Source: Flaviflexus salsibiostraticola (GTDB taxonomy: Bacteria; Actinomycetota; Actinomycetes; Actinomycetales; Actinomycetaceae). From it: DNA of 64,000 nt. The DNA is taken from positions 1,984,001-2,048,000 of the forward strand of contig NZ_CP034438.1 in the NCBI RefSeq assembly GCF_003952265.1, given 5' to 3'. Shown here piece after piece: positions 49,965-63,333 of the stretch. The first letter of the stretch is position 1. The number at the start of each line of letters is the position of its first letter. The notes below the pieces were generated by a model. The model saw only the letters and a list, made by a program, of their open reading frames with translations, did no database searches and had not been told where the DNA came from. The translations under genes and the position numbers were made by a program.

Positions 49965-50782
49965 CTGACGTCCGACTGCGGATCGACGGGATCCACAAGA
50001 CCTACCCGCCCCGCGGGCGCCGCGACAGCGGCACCGAGGTGCTGCGCGACATCACCCTCGACGTCTACGACGGTGAATTCCTCACGATCGTCGGGCCCTC
50101 CGGGGCGGGAAAGACCACTCTCCTCCGGACGGTGGCCGGGCTGCTCGAGGCGACGAGCGGCCAGGTCCTCCTCGATGGGAAGCAGATCGACGGCCCGCCC
50201 CGGGAGATCGCCCTCGTCTTCCAGGACTACTCCCGCTCCCTCTACCCGTGGATGAGCGTGGCGAAGAACATCGCCCTGCCGCTCAAGGCCCACGGCGTCG
50301 ATCGCGCCGAGATCGACAAGCGGGTCGAGGCGAGCCTCTACAACGTCGGCCTCGCCGGCGTGGGTGAGCGCTACCCGTGGCAGCTGTCGGGCGGCATGCA
50401 GCAGCGCGTCGCCATCGCCCGCGCCATCGCCTACCGCCCCGAGGTCATGATCCTCGACGAGCCCTTCGCCTCCGTCGATGCTCAGACCCGCAATGACCTC
50501 GAGGATCTGCTCCTGCGAGTCAAGGAGCAGATGAACTCGACCTTCGTCTTCGTCACCCACGACGTCGACGAAGCCGTCTACCTGTCCGACAGGGTCGCCA
50601 TCCTGTCGAAGACGCCGAGCAGGATCGAGAAGATCATCGACATCGACCTGCCGAAGGAGCGCAGCCAGCTCGAGACCCGAGCACTGCCCGCCTTCTCGAA
50701 GCACCGCGCCGAGATCTTCGGTACGATCCGCAACCTTGTCACCCCCACCGATCAGGGCCCGCTCCCTGAGTACATCATCTGA
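49961..50782 (+). CDS. ABC ATPase, NitT/TauT type
   Basis: A 273-residue ATPase. Walker A GPSGAGKTTLL (about 44-54), Q-loop FQDYSRSLYPWMSV, signature LSGGMQQRVAIARAI (about 139-153), Walker B VMILDEPFASVDAQTR and switch His THDVDEAVYLSD. The FQD-S-LYPW and THDVDEAV forms are usual for SsuB/TauB/ThiZ relatives. It energises the two permeases upstream. The binding-protein gene follows 12 bases after the stop. Confidence 0.92.
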   Translation: MTDVRLRIDGIHKTYPPRGRRDSGTEVLRDITLDVYDGEFLTIVGPSGAGKTTLLRTVAGLLEATSGQVLLDGKQIDGPPREIALVFQDYSRSLYPWMSVAKNIALPLKAHGVDRAEIDKRVEASLYNVGLAGVGERYPWQLSGGMQQRVAIARAIAYRPEVMILDEPFASVDAQTRNDLEDLLLRVKEQMNSTFVFVTHDVDEAVYLSDRVAILSKTPSRIEKIIDIDLPKERSQLETRALPAFSKHRAEIFGTIRNLVTPTDQGPLPEYII

Positions 50783-50794
50783 AGAAAGACACCC

Positions 50795-51763
50795 ATGAAG
50801 ACACTTGGAAAAATCTCCGCGCTCGCCGTCGCCGGCCTGTTGGGCCTCGCGGCGTGCGGCTCCGACGCTGAGGAGACGGCTGATGGCCTGACCCCGCTCA
50901 CCGTCTACCACATCACCACGGTCGACTCGACGCCGCTGTACCTCGGCGTCGAGGAGGGCTTCTTCGAGGAGGAGGGTCTGGATGTCGAGGTGAAGATCGC
51001 CGAGTCCGGCTCCGCGATCATCCCCTCCGTCGTCAACGGCGAGAGCCCGATCGGCTACGCGAACGTCGTCTCGGACCTGGCCGCCATCGACCAGGGACTC
51101 GACATCAAGTTCGTCTCGAACTGCTGCGGTGTCGCCGGCGAGGATGAGGAGACCTCCTCGCGCGTGTTCGTGCTCGAGGACTCCGAGATCCAGGGCCCCG
51201 AGGATCTGGCCGGGAAGACGATTGCCGTCAACTCGACCAAGAACCTCGGCGACGTCACCATCCCCGTTGCGCTCGAGAACCAGGGCATCGACACCTCCGG
51301 CATCGAGTACGTCCCGATGAACTTCTCGGACATGTCAGCCGCCCTCGAGCGGGGCGACGTCGACGCGATCTGGATGGTTGAGCCCTTCCAGACCATCGCC
51401 TACAACAACGGCTACCGCCCGGTGCTCGCGAACTTCGCGGCAGCGTTCCCGAACTCGACGCTCGGCTACTACATCACCTCGGGCGACTACGCCGAGGAGA
51501 ACCCCGAGACGGTGGCCGCCTTCCAGCGGGCGATGAGCAGGGCGAACGAGTTCGCCTCCGAGAACCCGGACCGCCTGCGCGAGCTTGCCGTCTCGGAGAT
51601 CGGCCTCGAGGAGGCGGTCGCTGAGAAGATCTCCTTCGCGACGTTCACGCCGGGCCTCGATACCGAGTCCGTCGAGGTCTACGCCAAGGCCGCCGTCGAG
51701 CTCGGCGTCATCGAGGAGGAGCCGGACTACGCCACGCTCTTCGTCGCGCCTGACGGCGAATAG
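50795..51763 (+). CDS. NMT1/SsuA-like substrate-binding lipoprotein
   Basis: A 322-residue lipoprotein: signal peptide with lipobox GLAAC (Cys21), then the NMT1/ThiY/SsuA two-lobe fold with DSTPLYLGVEEGFFEEEGLDVEVK (about 45-68), GKTIAVNSTKNLGDV and GDVDAIWMVEPFQTIAYNNGYR (about 187-208). It contains an unusual vicinal Cys pair (VSNCCGVAGEDEE). The ligand is unknown. It ends an operon that starts with CoA-related enzymes; its stop abuts that of the convergent SDR gene with no base between. Confidence 0.88.
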   Translation: MKTLGKISALAVAGLLGLAACGSDAEETADGLTPLTVYHITTVDSTPLYLGVEEGFFEEEGLDVEVKIAESGSAIIPSVVNGESPIGYANVVSDLAAIDQGLDIKFVSNCCGVAGEDEETSSRVFVLEDSEIQGPEDLAGKTIAVNSTKNLGDVTIPVALENQGIDTSGIEYVPMNFSDMSAALERGDVDAIWMVEPFQTIAYNNGYRPVLANFAAAFPNSTLGYYITSGDYAEENPETVAAFQRAMSRANEFASENPDRLRELAVSEIGLEEAVAEKISFATFTPGLDTESVEVYAKAAVELGVIEEEPDYATLFVAPDGE

Positions 51764-52453
51764 TCACCGGTGCGGGGTGATCGTCAGCTGATCGACTGCT
51801 GAATCGGAGGGCGCCCGAAGCGCCATCTCAATCGCCCATGCGACCGAATCGGGGGACATGGCGGTGGAGGGATCGAAGTCACGTGATTCCTTCTCCGCCA
51901 TGTCCCTCTGCATGTCGGTGTCGATGCGGCCCGGGGTCACGGTGCTCACCCGGATCGCCCGCTCCTCGGCTCGGAGCACAGCGGCCGCCTTCTCGAGGGC
52001 GGCCTTGCTTGTTGAATAGGGGAGCCACCCCGCGAAGTCGAGGTGGGCCGCCGTCGACCCGACATAGACGACGGTGCCGCGGGCCCGCCGCAGGCGGGGC
52101 AGGAGGCCGCGGGTGAGGAGGATGGGGGAGAGGACGTTGATGGCGTAGACCTCCCGGAGGAATTCATCCGTCATCTTCTCCAGGGGCGCTGCGCCCTCGA
52201 TGCCGGCGCAGCTGACGAACGCGTCGAGCCCACCATCGCCCAGCAGGGCGTCGATGCTTGCCGTGATCGATGCCGCGGCCGACTCCTCAGACAGGTCGCC
52301 CGTGACGATCGAGGCTGCGGGGTGGCGCGCCCGGAGCGCGGCCGCGCTGTCCTCGCCGCGGGCGAGGAGAATGAGGTGCCACGAGTCGGCGAGACGGTCG
52401 GCGAGCGCGGCGCCGACGCCGCGGCCCGCCCCCGTGAGAAAGAGTGTCTTCAT
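51764..52453 (-). CDS. Short-chain dehydrogenase/reductase
   Basis: A 229-residue classical SDR. Cofactor motif TGAGRGVGAALADRLA (TGxxxGxG, about 6-21), DLSE (adenine ring), active site Ser in VVYVGSTAAHLDF and YSTSK (Tyr-x3-Lys, about 143-147). Substrate unknown. ATG 52453 follows GATACT by six bases, so it may be leaderless; a start six codons earlier lacks support. Convergent, stop-to-stop, with the binding-protein gene. Confidence 0.86.
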   Translation of the reverse strand: MKTLFLTGAGRGVGAALADRLADSWHLILLARGEDSAAALRARHPAASIVTGDLSEESAAASITASIDALLGDGGLDAFVSCAGIEGAAPLEKMTDEFLREVYAINVLSPILLTRGLLPRLRRARGTVVYVGSTAAHLDFAGWLPYSTSKAALEKAAAVLRAEERAIRVSTVTPGRIDTDMQRDMAEKESRDFDPSTAMSPDSVAWAIEMALRAPSDSAVDQLTITPHR

Positions 52454-52523
52454 GCCTCCAGTATCCCGCACCTCCGACCGGCCTCAGGTCGGTGCCGTTT
52501 ATGGCGGCCGGGACGGTTTGCGC

Positions 52524-52529
52524 TAGACT
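52524..52529 (+). promoter_or_regulatory. -10 element TAGACT of the SRP RNA
   Basis: TAGACT lies six bases before the first paired base of the SRP RNA at 52536. Confidence 0.5.
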
Positions 52530-52535
52530 GGTCGC

Positions 52536-52623
52536 GGCTCCCCACGTGACGCCACCTCGTATACCGCCCCAGGGTCGGAAGGCAGCAAGGCAATACGGGC
52601 TCTGGCGGGTGCGTGGGGAGTCC
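52536..52623 (+). ncRNA. ffs: Signal recognition particle RNA (4.5S-type)
   Basis: The conserved Ffh-binding domain GGGTCGGAAGGCAGCAAGG (52572-52590) with the GGAA tetraloop side and asymmetric-loop bases is present. The ends pair: GGCTCCCCACG (52536-52546) with CGTGGGGAGTC (52612-52622), and CGCCACC with GGCGGGTG inside. It targets nascent membrane proteins with Ffh. The position right before dnaX is the usual one in actinobacteria. Confidence 0.9.
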
Positions 52624-52710
52624 TCTATTCCCCCGCGCACGGGACCGCCGTGCCGCCGGCAGTGACCCGTCTGGGCACCCGACCGTTCGAATAAAGGCTG
52701 GCAGGGGAAC

Positions 52711-52716
52711 TAGACT
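52711..52716 (+). promoter_or_regulatory. -10 element TAGACT of dnaX (leaderless)
   Basis: TAGACT, six bases (GTGCCC), then GTG 52723. Confidence 0.5.
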
Positions 52717-52722
52717 GTGCCC

Positions 52723-55308
52723 GTGAGCATTGCACTGTATCGACGCTATCGGCCAGAGACCTTCGACGAGGTCGTCGGCCAGGAGCACGTGACCGTTCCG
52801 CTCATGGCCGCACTCGAAGCGGACCGCACGAATCACGCCTACCTGTTCTCGGGCCCGCGCGGCTGCGGGAAGACGACCTCCGCCCGGATCCTCGCCCGCT
52901 GCCTCAACTGCGCGGAGGGTCCGACGGCCACCCCCTGTGGCGAATGCGAATCCTGCATCGAACTCTCCCGCGGCGGGACCGGCTCCCTCGATGTGGTCGA
53001 GATGGACGCGGCCTCGCACGGCGGCGTCGACGACGCGCGTGAGCTCCGCGAACGGGCGAGCTTCGCGCCGCTGCGGGATCGCTTCAAGGTCTTCATCATC
53101 GACGAGGCCCACATGGTCTCGAACCAGGGTTTCAACGCCCTGCTCAAGCTCGTCGAGGAGCCGCCCCCGCACGTCAAGTTCATCTTCGCGACAACGGAGC
53201 CGGACAAGGTCATCGGCACCATCCGCTCCCGCACGCACCACTATCCGTTCCGTCTCGTCCCGCCCGGCACCCTCGAGGATTACCTCGCCGACCTTGCCAA
53301 GCAGGAGAACGTCGACGTCGGGGAGGGGGTGCTCCCGCTCGTCGTCCGCGCCGGCACCGGCTCCGTTCGCGACTCCCTCTCGGTGCTCGACCAGCTCATC
53401 GGCGGCGCCCCGGACAGCACCCTCGACTACCAGACGGCCGTCTCTCTCCTCGGCTACACGGACGGCGCCCTGCTCGATGCGGCGGTCGATGCGATCGCCG
53501 ACGTCAACGGCGAGGCGCTCTTCGGCGCCGTGGCCGATGTCGTCGAATCCGGGCACGACCCGCGCCGCTTTGTCGAGGATCTCCTCGATCGGCTCCGCGA
53601 CCTCGTCGTCATTGCCCTCGCGGGCGACGCCGCGAGGGACGTTCTGTCGACCATCCCCGAGGACCAGCTGGGTCGGATGAGGGAGCAGGCGGAGCGTCTC
53701 GGCGCCGCCCGCGCCACCTCGTGCGCCGACCTTACGAACAGTGCGCTGTCCGACATGGTCGGCGCGACCTCGCCGCGGCTTCAGCTCGAGCTTCTCTGCG
53801 CCAGGCTCCTCCTCGCCGCAGGCAGCGCCGCGGCACCCGCCGCAGCAGGCGGCCAGGCGCCGGCCGGCGGCGACATCGCCGACATCCGTGCAGCGGCCCG
53901 CAGCTTCGGCAGGAAGCCGGAGAAGCAGGAGAGCAGGCAGCCGTCGCGGCCGCCGGCCCCGCCGGTGAAGGTTCCCTCGGCGCAGGATGCTCCCGCTCCG
54001 ACGCCCACCGAGCAGCCGCAGGCGCCGGAGCGCCTCGTCCCGCCCCCGGTCGAGACTCCCGCCCAGAAGCCGGTCGAACAGGCGCGTCCGCAGGACCCGG
54101 TTCCCGCCGCCGTGCAGCCCGGCCATGACCATGCCACCGGCGCGGACGACCGCCAGCCCGACGAGACGTCGGGACGGGGGGACGCACAATCGACCGCGAC
54201 GTCGCGGGCCGACCAGACATCGTCTGCCGCCCCGACATCATCTGCCACCCCGACGCCACCGGCCGAGCCGACGCAGTCGGACGATGAGAAGCTCGCCGTG
54301 CTGCGGGGACTGTGGCGTGATGCCATGGCCGACCCGCGGGTTCCGCGGGGCACATCCGACTTCATCCGGCACCGCGAGGGCAGGGTCTCCGTCGCCGACG
54401 GTGTTCTCTGCTTCGACTTCCCGACCCAGGATTCGGCCGATGCCTTCACCGCAGAGAAGCGCGCCAGCGGCCTCGAGGTTGTGTTCAGTGAGATGCTCGG
54501 CAGGCCGCTGACCGTCCGTGTCGGCGGGCCCGCGAGGCCGACGATGCGTGAAGCGGCCGACGATGCGGAGGGTGATTCACGCCAGGAGGTAGTGTCACCC
54601 GGTGCCTCAACCCCAGAGCGCGCCCTGGGCAGTCCGGCTTCGGCGGCAACCGCCGAGCGCGCAACACCCAGGGGTTCGTTGTCGGCGGTTCCAGACCCGT
54701 CGCCGCTATCGGCACAGAGTCCGGGCGGACCACGCCCTCCCGCGACCGGCGCGGCCGCGACCGGCGCTGCGGCAGCCATCGCCCGCGCCTCGGCCCACTC
54801 CGGGGCCTCGGCCCCGTCGCCCGCCGAGAGCAGGCGGGGCTCGGCAGGCCCGACGAGGGCCGAGTCGCGCCAGTCTCACCCGTCCTCGCACTATCCCGAG
54901 CCCGTCCCGCCGGACGAGGATGAGTACGGGGAGTCCCTGCACGACATGGGCCAGGGTGGGCCGGCTGGTCTGCCCTCGGGCCTGCCGTCGGACCTTCCCG
55001 ACATCGTCATGGAGGATTTCCCGGCCCCGCCGCCGGCGGCGATGCCGTCGTTCCCCGCTCCACCCCCGCGTGAGGCGCCGAGCATGGCACGGCCCGGCGC
55101 CGCGCCCAGCGGCACGAGAACCTTCGCCAGGCTCGCCGAACATCGGGGAACCCCGGAGGCCGTCGAGGAGGTCATCGATGTCGAGACTGAGCATGAGCTG
55201 GTCTCGCGGGATGATCCGCTGGCGCTCGACGCGCACGGCATCGGTCTCAGTGTTGTGCTCGAGGTTCTCGGCGGCAGCGTCATCGAAGAAGCGGAAGAGG
55301 AGTCGTAG
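52723..55308 (+). CDS. dnaX: DNA polymerase III subunits gamma/tau
   Basis: An 861-residue clamp-loader subunit. AAA+ domain about 1-230 with [18 protein letters not shown], Walker [15 protein letters not shown], a four-Cys zinc module ([15 protein letters not shown], about 62-78), Walker B/DEAH and SRC motif [12 protein letters not shown]. Domain III follows to about 370. The C-terminal half (about 385-800) is a long Pro/Ala/Ser-rich, low-complexity tau-like extension with a small folded insert near 525-590 (the polymerase-binding part). GTG 52723 is supported by a TAGACT -10; GTG 52717 is an alternative. recR overlaps by one base. Confidence 0.93.
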   Translation: MSIALYRRYRPETFDEVVGQEHVTVPLMAALEADRTNHAYLFSGPRGCGKTTSARILARCLNCAEGPTATPCGECESCIELSRGGTGSLDVVEMDAASHGGVDDARELRERASFAPLRDRFKVFIIDEAHMVSNQGFNALLKLVEEPPPHVKFIFATTEPDKVIGTIRSRTHHYPFRLVPPGTLEDYLADLAKQENVDVGEGVLPLVVRAGTGSVRDSLSVLDQLIGGAPDSTLDYQTAVSLLGYTDGALLDAAVDAIADVNGEALFGAVADVVESGHDPRRFVEDLLDRLRDLVVIALAGDAARDVLSTIPEDQLGRMREQAERLGAARATSCADLTNSALSDMVGATSPRLQLELLCARLLLAAGSAAAPAAAGGQAPAGGDIADIRAAARSFGRKPEKQESRQPSRPPAPPVKVPSAQDAPAPTPTEQPQAPERLVPPPVETPAQKPVEQARPQDPVPAAVQPGHDHATGADDRQPDETSGRGDAQSTATSRADQTSSAAPTSSATPTPPAEPTQSDDEKLAVLRGLWRDAMADPRVPRGTSDFIRHREGRVSVADGVLCFDFPTQDSADAFTAEKRASGLEVVFSEMLGRPLTVRVGGPARPTMREAADDAEGDSRQEVVSPGASTPERALGSPASAATAERATPRGSLSAVPDPSPLSAQSPGGPRPPATGAAATGAAAAIARASAHSGASAPSPAESRRGSAGPTRAESRQSHPSSHYPEPVPPDEDEYGESLHDMGQGGPAGLPSGLPSDLPDIVMEDFPAPPPAAMPSFPAPPPREAPSMARPGAAPSGTRTFARLAEHRGTPEAVEEVIDVETEHELVSRDDPLALDAHGIGLSVVLEVLGGSVIEEAEEES

Positions 55309-55937
55309 TGGCGGGAGTGTATGACGGGGCCGTCCAGGACCTCATCGACGAGTTGGGCCGCCTGCCCGGCATCGGCCCGAAGAGTGCCCAGCGGATCGCC
55401 TTCCACATCCTCTCCTCGGAGGAGGCGGACGTGCAGGCGCTCATCGATGCGATGAGCGCGGTCAAGGCCAAGGTTCGCTTCTGCGAGATCTGCGGCAACG
55501 TGACTGAGCAGGAGATCTGCCGGATCTGCAGCGATACACGGCGGGTTGACTCCGTCATCTGTGTCGTTGAGGAGGCGAAGGATATTGTCGCTGTCGAGCG
55601 GACCCGGGAGTACCGGGGCAAGTACCACGTGCTCGGCGGCTCCATCAATCCCATCGAGGGAGTGGGCCCCGAGGACCTGAGGATTCGACAGCTCTTCACG
55701 AGGCTGGCCGATGGGAAGGTGCAGGAGATCATCATCGCGACCGACCCGAACATCGAGGGGGAGGCGACGGCCTCCTACCTCATCCGGTCCCTCGCCCCGA
55801 TGGGGGTCAACGTGTCTCGACTCGCCTCCGGACTGCCGGTTGGCGGCGACCTCGAGTACGCGGACGAGATCACGCTCTCGCGTGCGTTTGAGGGCAGGAC
55901 CATGGTCCACCGATCGAGCGGTGGGACGGCCGAGTGA
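55308..55937 (+). CDS. recR: Recombination mediator protein RecR
   Basis: A 209-residue ring-forming protein that, with RecO/RecF, loads RecA on SSB-coated gaps. Hh[19 protein letters not shown] (about 19-36), zinc finger [19 protein letters not shown] (four Cys, about 61-79) and [16 protein letters not shown]...[12 protein letters not shown] are present. GTG 55308 shares its G with the dnaX TAG stop. Confidence 0.94.
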   Translation: MAGVYDGAVQDLIDELGRLPGIGPKSAQRIAFHILSSEEADVQALIDAMSAVKAKVRFCEICGNVTEQEICRICSDTRRVDSVICVVEEAKDIVAVERTREYRGKYHVLGGSINPIEGVGPEDLRIRQLFTRLADGKVQEIIIATDPNIEGEATASYLIRSLAPMGVNVSRLASGLPVGGDLEYADEITLSRAFEGRTMVHRSSGGTAE

Positions 55938-56052
55938 GCGCCGAGCGCCTATTGTTCTCCTCACCATCCGTATCGTGAGAATCGCATGACTGGGTATGCT
56001 CTGCGACAACAGGTCTGTGGACAATAGAGGACACCCAAGGGACGGAGTCACA

Positions 56053-58355
<2,303 letters not shown>

Positions 58356-58385
58356 CAACAGCGCCCCGTCGGGGCCCAATACAAA

Positions 58386-58417
58386 GGACTGCGGCCTCTC
58401 GGGGCCGCAGTCCTCGT
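58386..58417 (+). terminator. Terminator of lysC-asd
   Basis: GGACTGCGGCC (58386-58396) and GGCCGCAGTCC (58403-58413), followed by TCGTTTATG. A smaller GCCCC/GGGGC hairpin lies just before it. From 58418 to 58523 nothing else is recognised. Confidence 0.7.
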
Positions 58418-58523
58418 TTATGTCCGCCCGCATGCGCAGCCCCCGCATGAGCTTCCGTCGCCCGCAAGTGGCCCCGGCATTCAGATCCGCCCTATGCCCG
58501 CGGCCGTGCCTATTCCGGCTGTG

Positions 58524-59761
58524 TCAGCCGTCGCTGAGGATCGCCCCGAAGAGGGCCTTCTCGTCGGGACGGTGGACGAGGATGTTGTCGATGTAGGAGC
58601 GGACGGCGTAGTTCATCGACACGTCGTGGCCGGCCTTCTCCGACATGTACCAGCGGTGCTCGAGGAGTTCGTGGAACATTTCGGCCGGCTGCAGGCGGCC
58701 GCGGAGGTGGACGGGAATCGAGTTGACGGCGGGCGCGAAGACGGTGGCCATCCAGTCCCGTGCCACGTCGATCAGAGGCTGATCGCCGAGACCGGCCAGG
58801 GCGCGGTGCGACTTGATGTCGTTGAGGAGGCGGCGGGCCTGGTTCTCCTCGACCTGGAGGCCGGTCAGGCGCATGATCTGGCGGTGGTAATGCCCGGCGT
58901 CGACAACCTTCGGCTGGACGGACAGCGTCGTGCCGCCCGCCTGCGTCGTCACCGACAGCTCGCCCACGTCGAAGCCGAGCTCGTTGAGCCTGTTGATCCT
59001 GTCCGCCATCCGCCAGCGCTCGTTCGAGGCGAAGGAGTCGATACGGGTGAGCTCACCCCACAGGGTCGTGTACCGCTCCTCGAGCCGGTCGCCGAGCTGG
59101 ATGACATCGACATCCTCGTCGAGCATACCGCCCGACTGGAGGTCCATGAGCTCGCCGATGATGTTCGTGCGGGCCACGTCGATATCGTAGGCGCGCTTCC
59201 CATCCGACAGGTTCGCGTGCAGCTCGCCCGTCTCGGCATCGACGAGATAGGCGGCGAATTCCCCGGCGTCCCTCCTGAACAGGGTGTTCGACAGGGATAC
59301 GTCCCCCAGTAGAAGCCGAGCAGGTGGAGCTTGACGAGGAGGACCGAGAGGGCGTCGATGAGGCGGTCCGCCGTCTCGGGCCGCAGGTTCTGCCCGAAGA
59401 GCGCCCGGTAGGGGAGGGAGTAGGGCAGGTGCTCGGTGACGAGGACGGCGGCCAGTCTGTTGCCGTCCTCGTCACGTCGGCCGGTGATGACCGCGACCGG
59501 GGTGACCGCGGGCGCGTCAAGCCTGCCGAGGTCCCTCAACAGCCCATATTCCCGATGCGCGACGACCTTCCCGATCTCCTTGACCGCGATGATCCTCCCG
59601 GCAAGGTGCACGAAGCGCACCACATGCCGGGAGATCCCGCGGGGCAGGGCGGCGATGGTCTCCGTGGGCCAGTCCTCGAGAGGAAGGTGCCAGGGAAGGT
59701 CGAACAGCTCGGGTTCGACGGTTGCGGCGGTGATCTCAAGGGAAGGGGACACAGTGACCAT
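58524..59761 (-). pseudogene. DUF4032 protein with a frameshift in a G run
   Basis: From ATG 59761 the frame encodes about 150 residues of a DUF4032 protein (PRGISRHVVRFVHLAGRIIAVKEIG, LVKLHLLGFYWG). At a run of five G (59307-59303, minus strand) the frame is lost; adding one G restores WGDVSLSNTLFRRDAGEFAAYLVDA and the known continuation to the stop at 58524 (IARTN-type VARTNIIGELMDLQSG, HEL-EHRWYMSEKAGHD). DUF4032 proteins resemble protein-kinase-like folds (KEI, GFYWGDVSLSN like a catalytic loop). Either a pseudogene, a homopolymer sequencing error, or rarely a recoding site. It follows the MalK-type ATPase by 23 bases. Confidence 0.82.
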
Positions 59762-59784
59762 TCTGGGCGCTTCGCGCCCGGCTA

Positions 59785-60915
<1,131 letters not shown>

Positions 60916-60930
60916 GAATGGTCCCTTCAC

Positions 60931-60946
60931 CGGCAGGTACGTGCCG
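60931..60946. promoter_or_regulatory. Palindrome upstream of the MsmK-like gene
   Basis: CGGCA-GGTACG-TGCCG, 16 bases upstream of ATG 60915, in the region shared with the divergent kinase gene. The shape suits a LacI- or ROK-type sugar repressor, but none is encoded here. Confidence 0.35.
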
Positions 60947-61116
60947 GACGATCCGTAGTGAAGAAGCCGGTGCCGTGTCGACACTGACATCGCCGCGGCA
61001 GACGGAGACGGACTTCTATGTCCGGCTCGACCGAGCGGCCTCCTCAATCTTGCCGGTTCCACCCATGATTTATCAAGTGATGACCCACTCATGGGAGCGT
61101 TTCGCGTGGCCTCGGG

Positions 61117-61122
61117 TAGCGT
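61117..61122 (+). promoter_or_regulatory. -10 element TAGCGT of the kinase gene (leaderless)
   Basis: TAGCGT, seven bases, then GTG 61130; no SD. Confidence 0.45.
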
Positions 61123-61129
61123 AGAGAGC

Positions 61130-62902
61130 GTGCAAGACCGTGAGGAGATCGGCGGCTACCGGCTGGTCGAGAAGATCGGCTTCGGCGGCATGTCGACCGT
61201 ATACAGGGCGCTGGACGGAGGCGGGCAGTCTGTTGCCCTCAAACTCCTCCACCCCTCCATCTCAGCCGACCCCAACGCGCGGGACCGGCTGCGCCGCGAG
61301 GTGCGCACCCTCCGGCAGGTGACCGGCCCGTACGTTGCCCACGTCATCGACGCCGAGACGGAGGACGACGAGGCCTTCATCGTCACCGAGCTCATCGATG
61401 GCCCCACCCTGTCGATCGACGTGTCCGAGAACGGCGTGTTCGACGGCAGCGATCTCGCCGACCTCGCGAAGGAGCTCGCGGAGGCCCTCCAGGAGATCCA
61501 CGACAAGGGCGTTCTCCACCGAGACCTCAAGCCTTCGAATGTCATGATGAGCCACCGCGGGCCCGTCCTCATCGACTTCGGCATCGCCCAGATCGCAGAG
61601 GAGTCGAGGCTGACCGCCACAGGCCTCCTCGCCCACACGCCCGGATACGCGGCCCCCGAGGTCCTCAACGGCGAGGACCCGACAGCCTCGGCCGACTGGT
61701 GGTCGTGGGCCGCGACCCTCGCCTACGCCGCGACGGGGCACGCCCCGTTCGGGACCGGCCACAGCCCGAAGGTGACTCGGCGCGTGCTCACCGGCGAATG
61801 CGATCTCGCGGGAGCCGACCCGGTTGTCGCCTACGCGCTCGAGGCGGCCCTCAACCCCCGCCCCGAGCGGCGTCCCTCCCCGCAGGAGGTCATCGGCATG
61901 CTCGACGGGTCGATCGAAGTCGACGAGGACGCGCTCGAGCTCGGCCCCCGCTACGCCGAGCGCGTCGTGCCGCCCGACGGCAGTGCCTACCCACCGGACG
62001 TGAGCGCCTACCCGGCAGGCCCGGGTGCCCACCCGGCAGGCGGCTACCCGGCCGATGTGGGCATCCACCCTGGAATGGACCCGTACCCCGCACATACCTC
62101 TCCCGATCCTGTTCGCGCTCCAGACTCGACCCGTCTGTCGACGGGCCCGATGGCCACACCCCCGCAGTACCCGCCTCACGCCGGGCCGCACCACCCCGAG
62201 GGGAGGCCGGCCGAGGTCGTCGCGCGGAACCCCTACGACGTCGAGGGACCAGCGGTCTTCCGCCCCATGCGCGAACCGGCCGTCGTCGCCCAGGCGCGCT
62301 TCGATCCGAGGTTCACCCCTGCTCCGGTGCCGGACTGGCTCCGCCCGGCACCCCGGCGCCCCGGCATCGTCCTCATGCTGTGGGTCGTGTTCGTCGCCTG
62401 GGCCGGTGTGCTGCCGACCTACTCGCTCATCGTCTTCGTGCTCTATGCCGTCATCACCTCGACGGTGGGGGTTGCGCGCGACAGTCTCATCCGCACCCGA
62501 TTGGAGAAGGGCGGGCGGTTCAGGGCGGAATCGATCACCGTGATCGGGCGCCTGCCGCTCTCCACCCTCGGCGGGCTCGCGCGGACCGCGGCCTCTGTCG
62601 GCTCCGGCATCGTCGTTGGCGGCGGCTTCGCCTGGTTCCTCCACAGCTTCCTCTTCGTCGAGGACGTCGTCGCCATCGCCGGAGGGTCGATGCTCGGCTC
62701 CCTTCTCGCGTGGCTCTATCCGACGAGCAGGCCCTCCCGCGAGACCACCCGTCACCTCATCGCGACGATCGCTCCGAGCTCCGGGTACCGACTGTTCTGG
62801 ACCGTCCTCGCCGTCGCCCTCATCTCGCTCGCCCTGGCAATGTACTCGGGCGGGGTTGAGCCGGACTGGAGCCCGCTCTCGAAGCCGTTCCCTTTCGACT
62901 AG
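61130..62902 (+). CDS. Serine/threonine protein kinase with four-span C-terminus
   Basis: A 590-residue Hanks-type kinase. Catalytic domain about 9-265: [11 protein letters not shown] (Gly loop), VALKLLHP (Lys), [13 protein letters not shown] (catalytic loop), LIDFGIAQI (DFG) and [10 protein letters not shown] (APE). A Pro/Tyr-rich linker about 280-400 has AYP/GYP/YPA-type repeats. The C-terminal part has four hydrophobic spans (about 430-455, 490-515, 520-545, 560-580) instead of PASTA domains. Substrate and signal unknown. GTG 61130 is chosen on the TAGCGT -10; divergent from the ATPase gene. Confidence 0.9.
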   Translation: MQDREEIGGYRLVEKIGFGGMSTVYRALDGGGQSVALKLLHPSISADPNARDRLRREVRTLRQVTGPYVAHVIDAETEDDEAFIVTELIDGPTLSIDVSENGVFDGSDLADLAKELAEALQEIHDKGVLHRDLKPSNVMMSHRGPVLIDFGIAQIAEESRLTATGLLAHTPGYAAPEVLNGEDPTASADWWSWAATLAYAATGHAPFGTGHSPKVTRRVLTGECDLAGADPVVAYALEAALNPRPERRPSPQEVIGMLDGSIEVDEDALELGPRYAERVVPPDGSAYPPDVSAYPAGPGAHPAGGYPADVGIHPGMDPYPAHTSPDPVRAPDSTRLSTGPMATPPQYPPHAGPHHPEGRPAEVVARNPYDVEGPAVFRPMREPAVVAQARFDPRFTPAPVPDWLRPAPRRPGIVLMLWVVFVAWAGVLPTYSLIVFVLYAVITSTVGVARDSLIRTRLEKGGRFRAESITVIGRLPLSTLGGLARTAASVGSGIVVGGGFAWFLHSFLFVEDVVAIAGGSMLGSLLAWLYPTSRPSRETTRHLIATIAPSSGYRLFWTVLAVALISLALAMYSGGVEPDWSPLSKPFPFD

Positions 62903-62905
62903 ACT
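62900..62905 (+). promoter_or_regulatory. -10 element TAGACT overlapping the kinase stop
   Basis: TAG of the kinase stop (62900-62902) forms the start of TAGACT, seven bases before ATG 62913. Confidence 0.5.
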
Positions 62906-62912
62906 TGCGCCC

Positions 62913-63290
62913 ATGAGTCCCAGGATCCTCCTCGCCGCAGCGCCCATGTCTGCGGCGGCGATCCTCATGCTCGGAGCTCCCTGCGCGCCGTCGGCGCACC
63001 CCGTCTTCCTCTACACCGGCGTCGTCCATGCCGATGCCGAGTGCGGCAGCGGTGTCGCCCTCGGGCCCGGTGCCCTGCAGCTGCTCGGCATCGCAGCCCT
63101 GCTCCTGGTGACCGCCACAGCCAACTCGGCGCTGGTCCGGGACACGGTGGGATCGTTCGTCGGTCGGCTTCGCCAGCAGCCGCTTCCCGTGCGGATCCCC
63201 GCCGCGCAGCCCGTGTCGTCCTCCTATCGAGGTCGGTTCACGTATGGCGCAGAGCGTCGCACGAGCTCGCGCGACCCGCCCTCTGTCTGA
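62913..63290 (+). CDS. Small membrane or exported protein, unknown
   Basis: A 125-residue protein with an N-terminal hydrophobic signal or span (ILLAAAPMSAAAILMLGAP, about 5-23), a second span (LGPGALQLLGIAALLLVTATA, about 50-70) and a basic, Ser/Arg-rich C-terminus. No recognised family. ATG 62913 is seven bases after TAGACT. Codon bias fits a real gene, and it is followed 43 bases later by a DsbA-like gene. Confidence 0.5.
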   Translation: MSPRILLAAAPMSAAAILMLGAPCAPSAHPVFLYTGVVHADAECGSGVALGPGALQLLGIAALLLVTATANSALVRDTVGSFVGRLRQQPLPVRIPAAQPVSSSYRGRFTYGAERRTSSRDPPSV

Positions 63291-63333
63291 TCCGCCCCAG
63301 CCGACAGATCACGACAGATAAAGAAGGACCGCA

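Noticed and set aside
54001-54780. Low-complexity DNA in dnaX as a possible programmed frameshift region for gamma
   Set aside because: No A-rich slippery heptamer with a downstream stem was visible; the Pro/Ala-rich tail is normal for actinobacterial DnaX.
62025-62160. Pro/Tyr repeats in the kinase as DNA-level tandem repeats
   Set aside because: The repeat is loose at protein level and not regular in the DNA, so no repeat feature was called.
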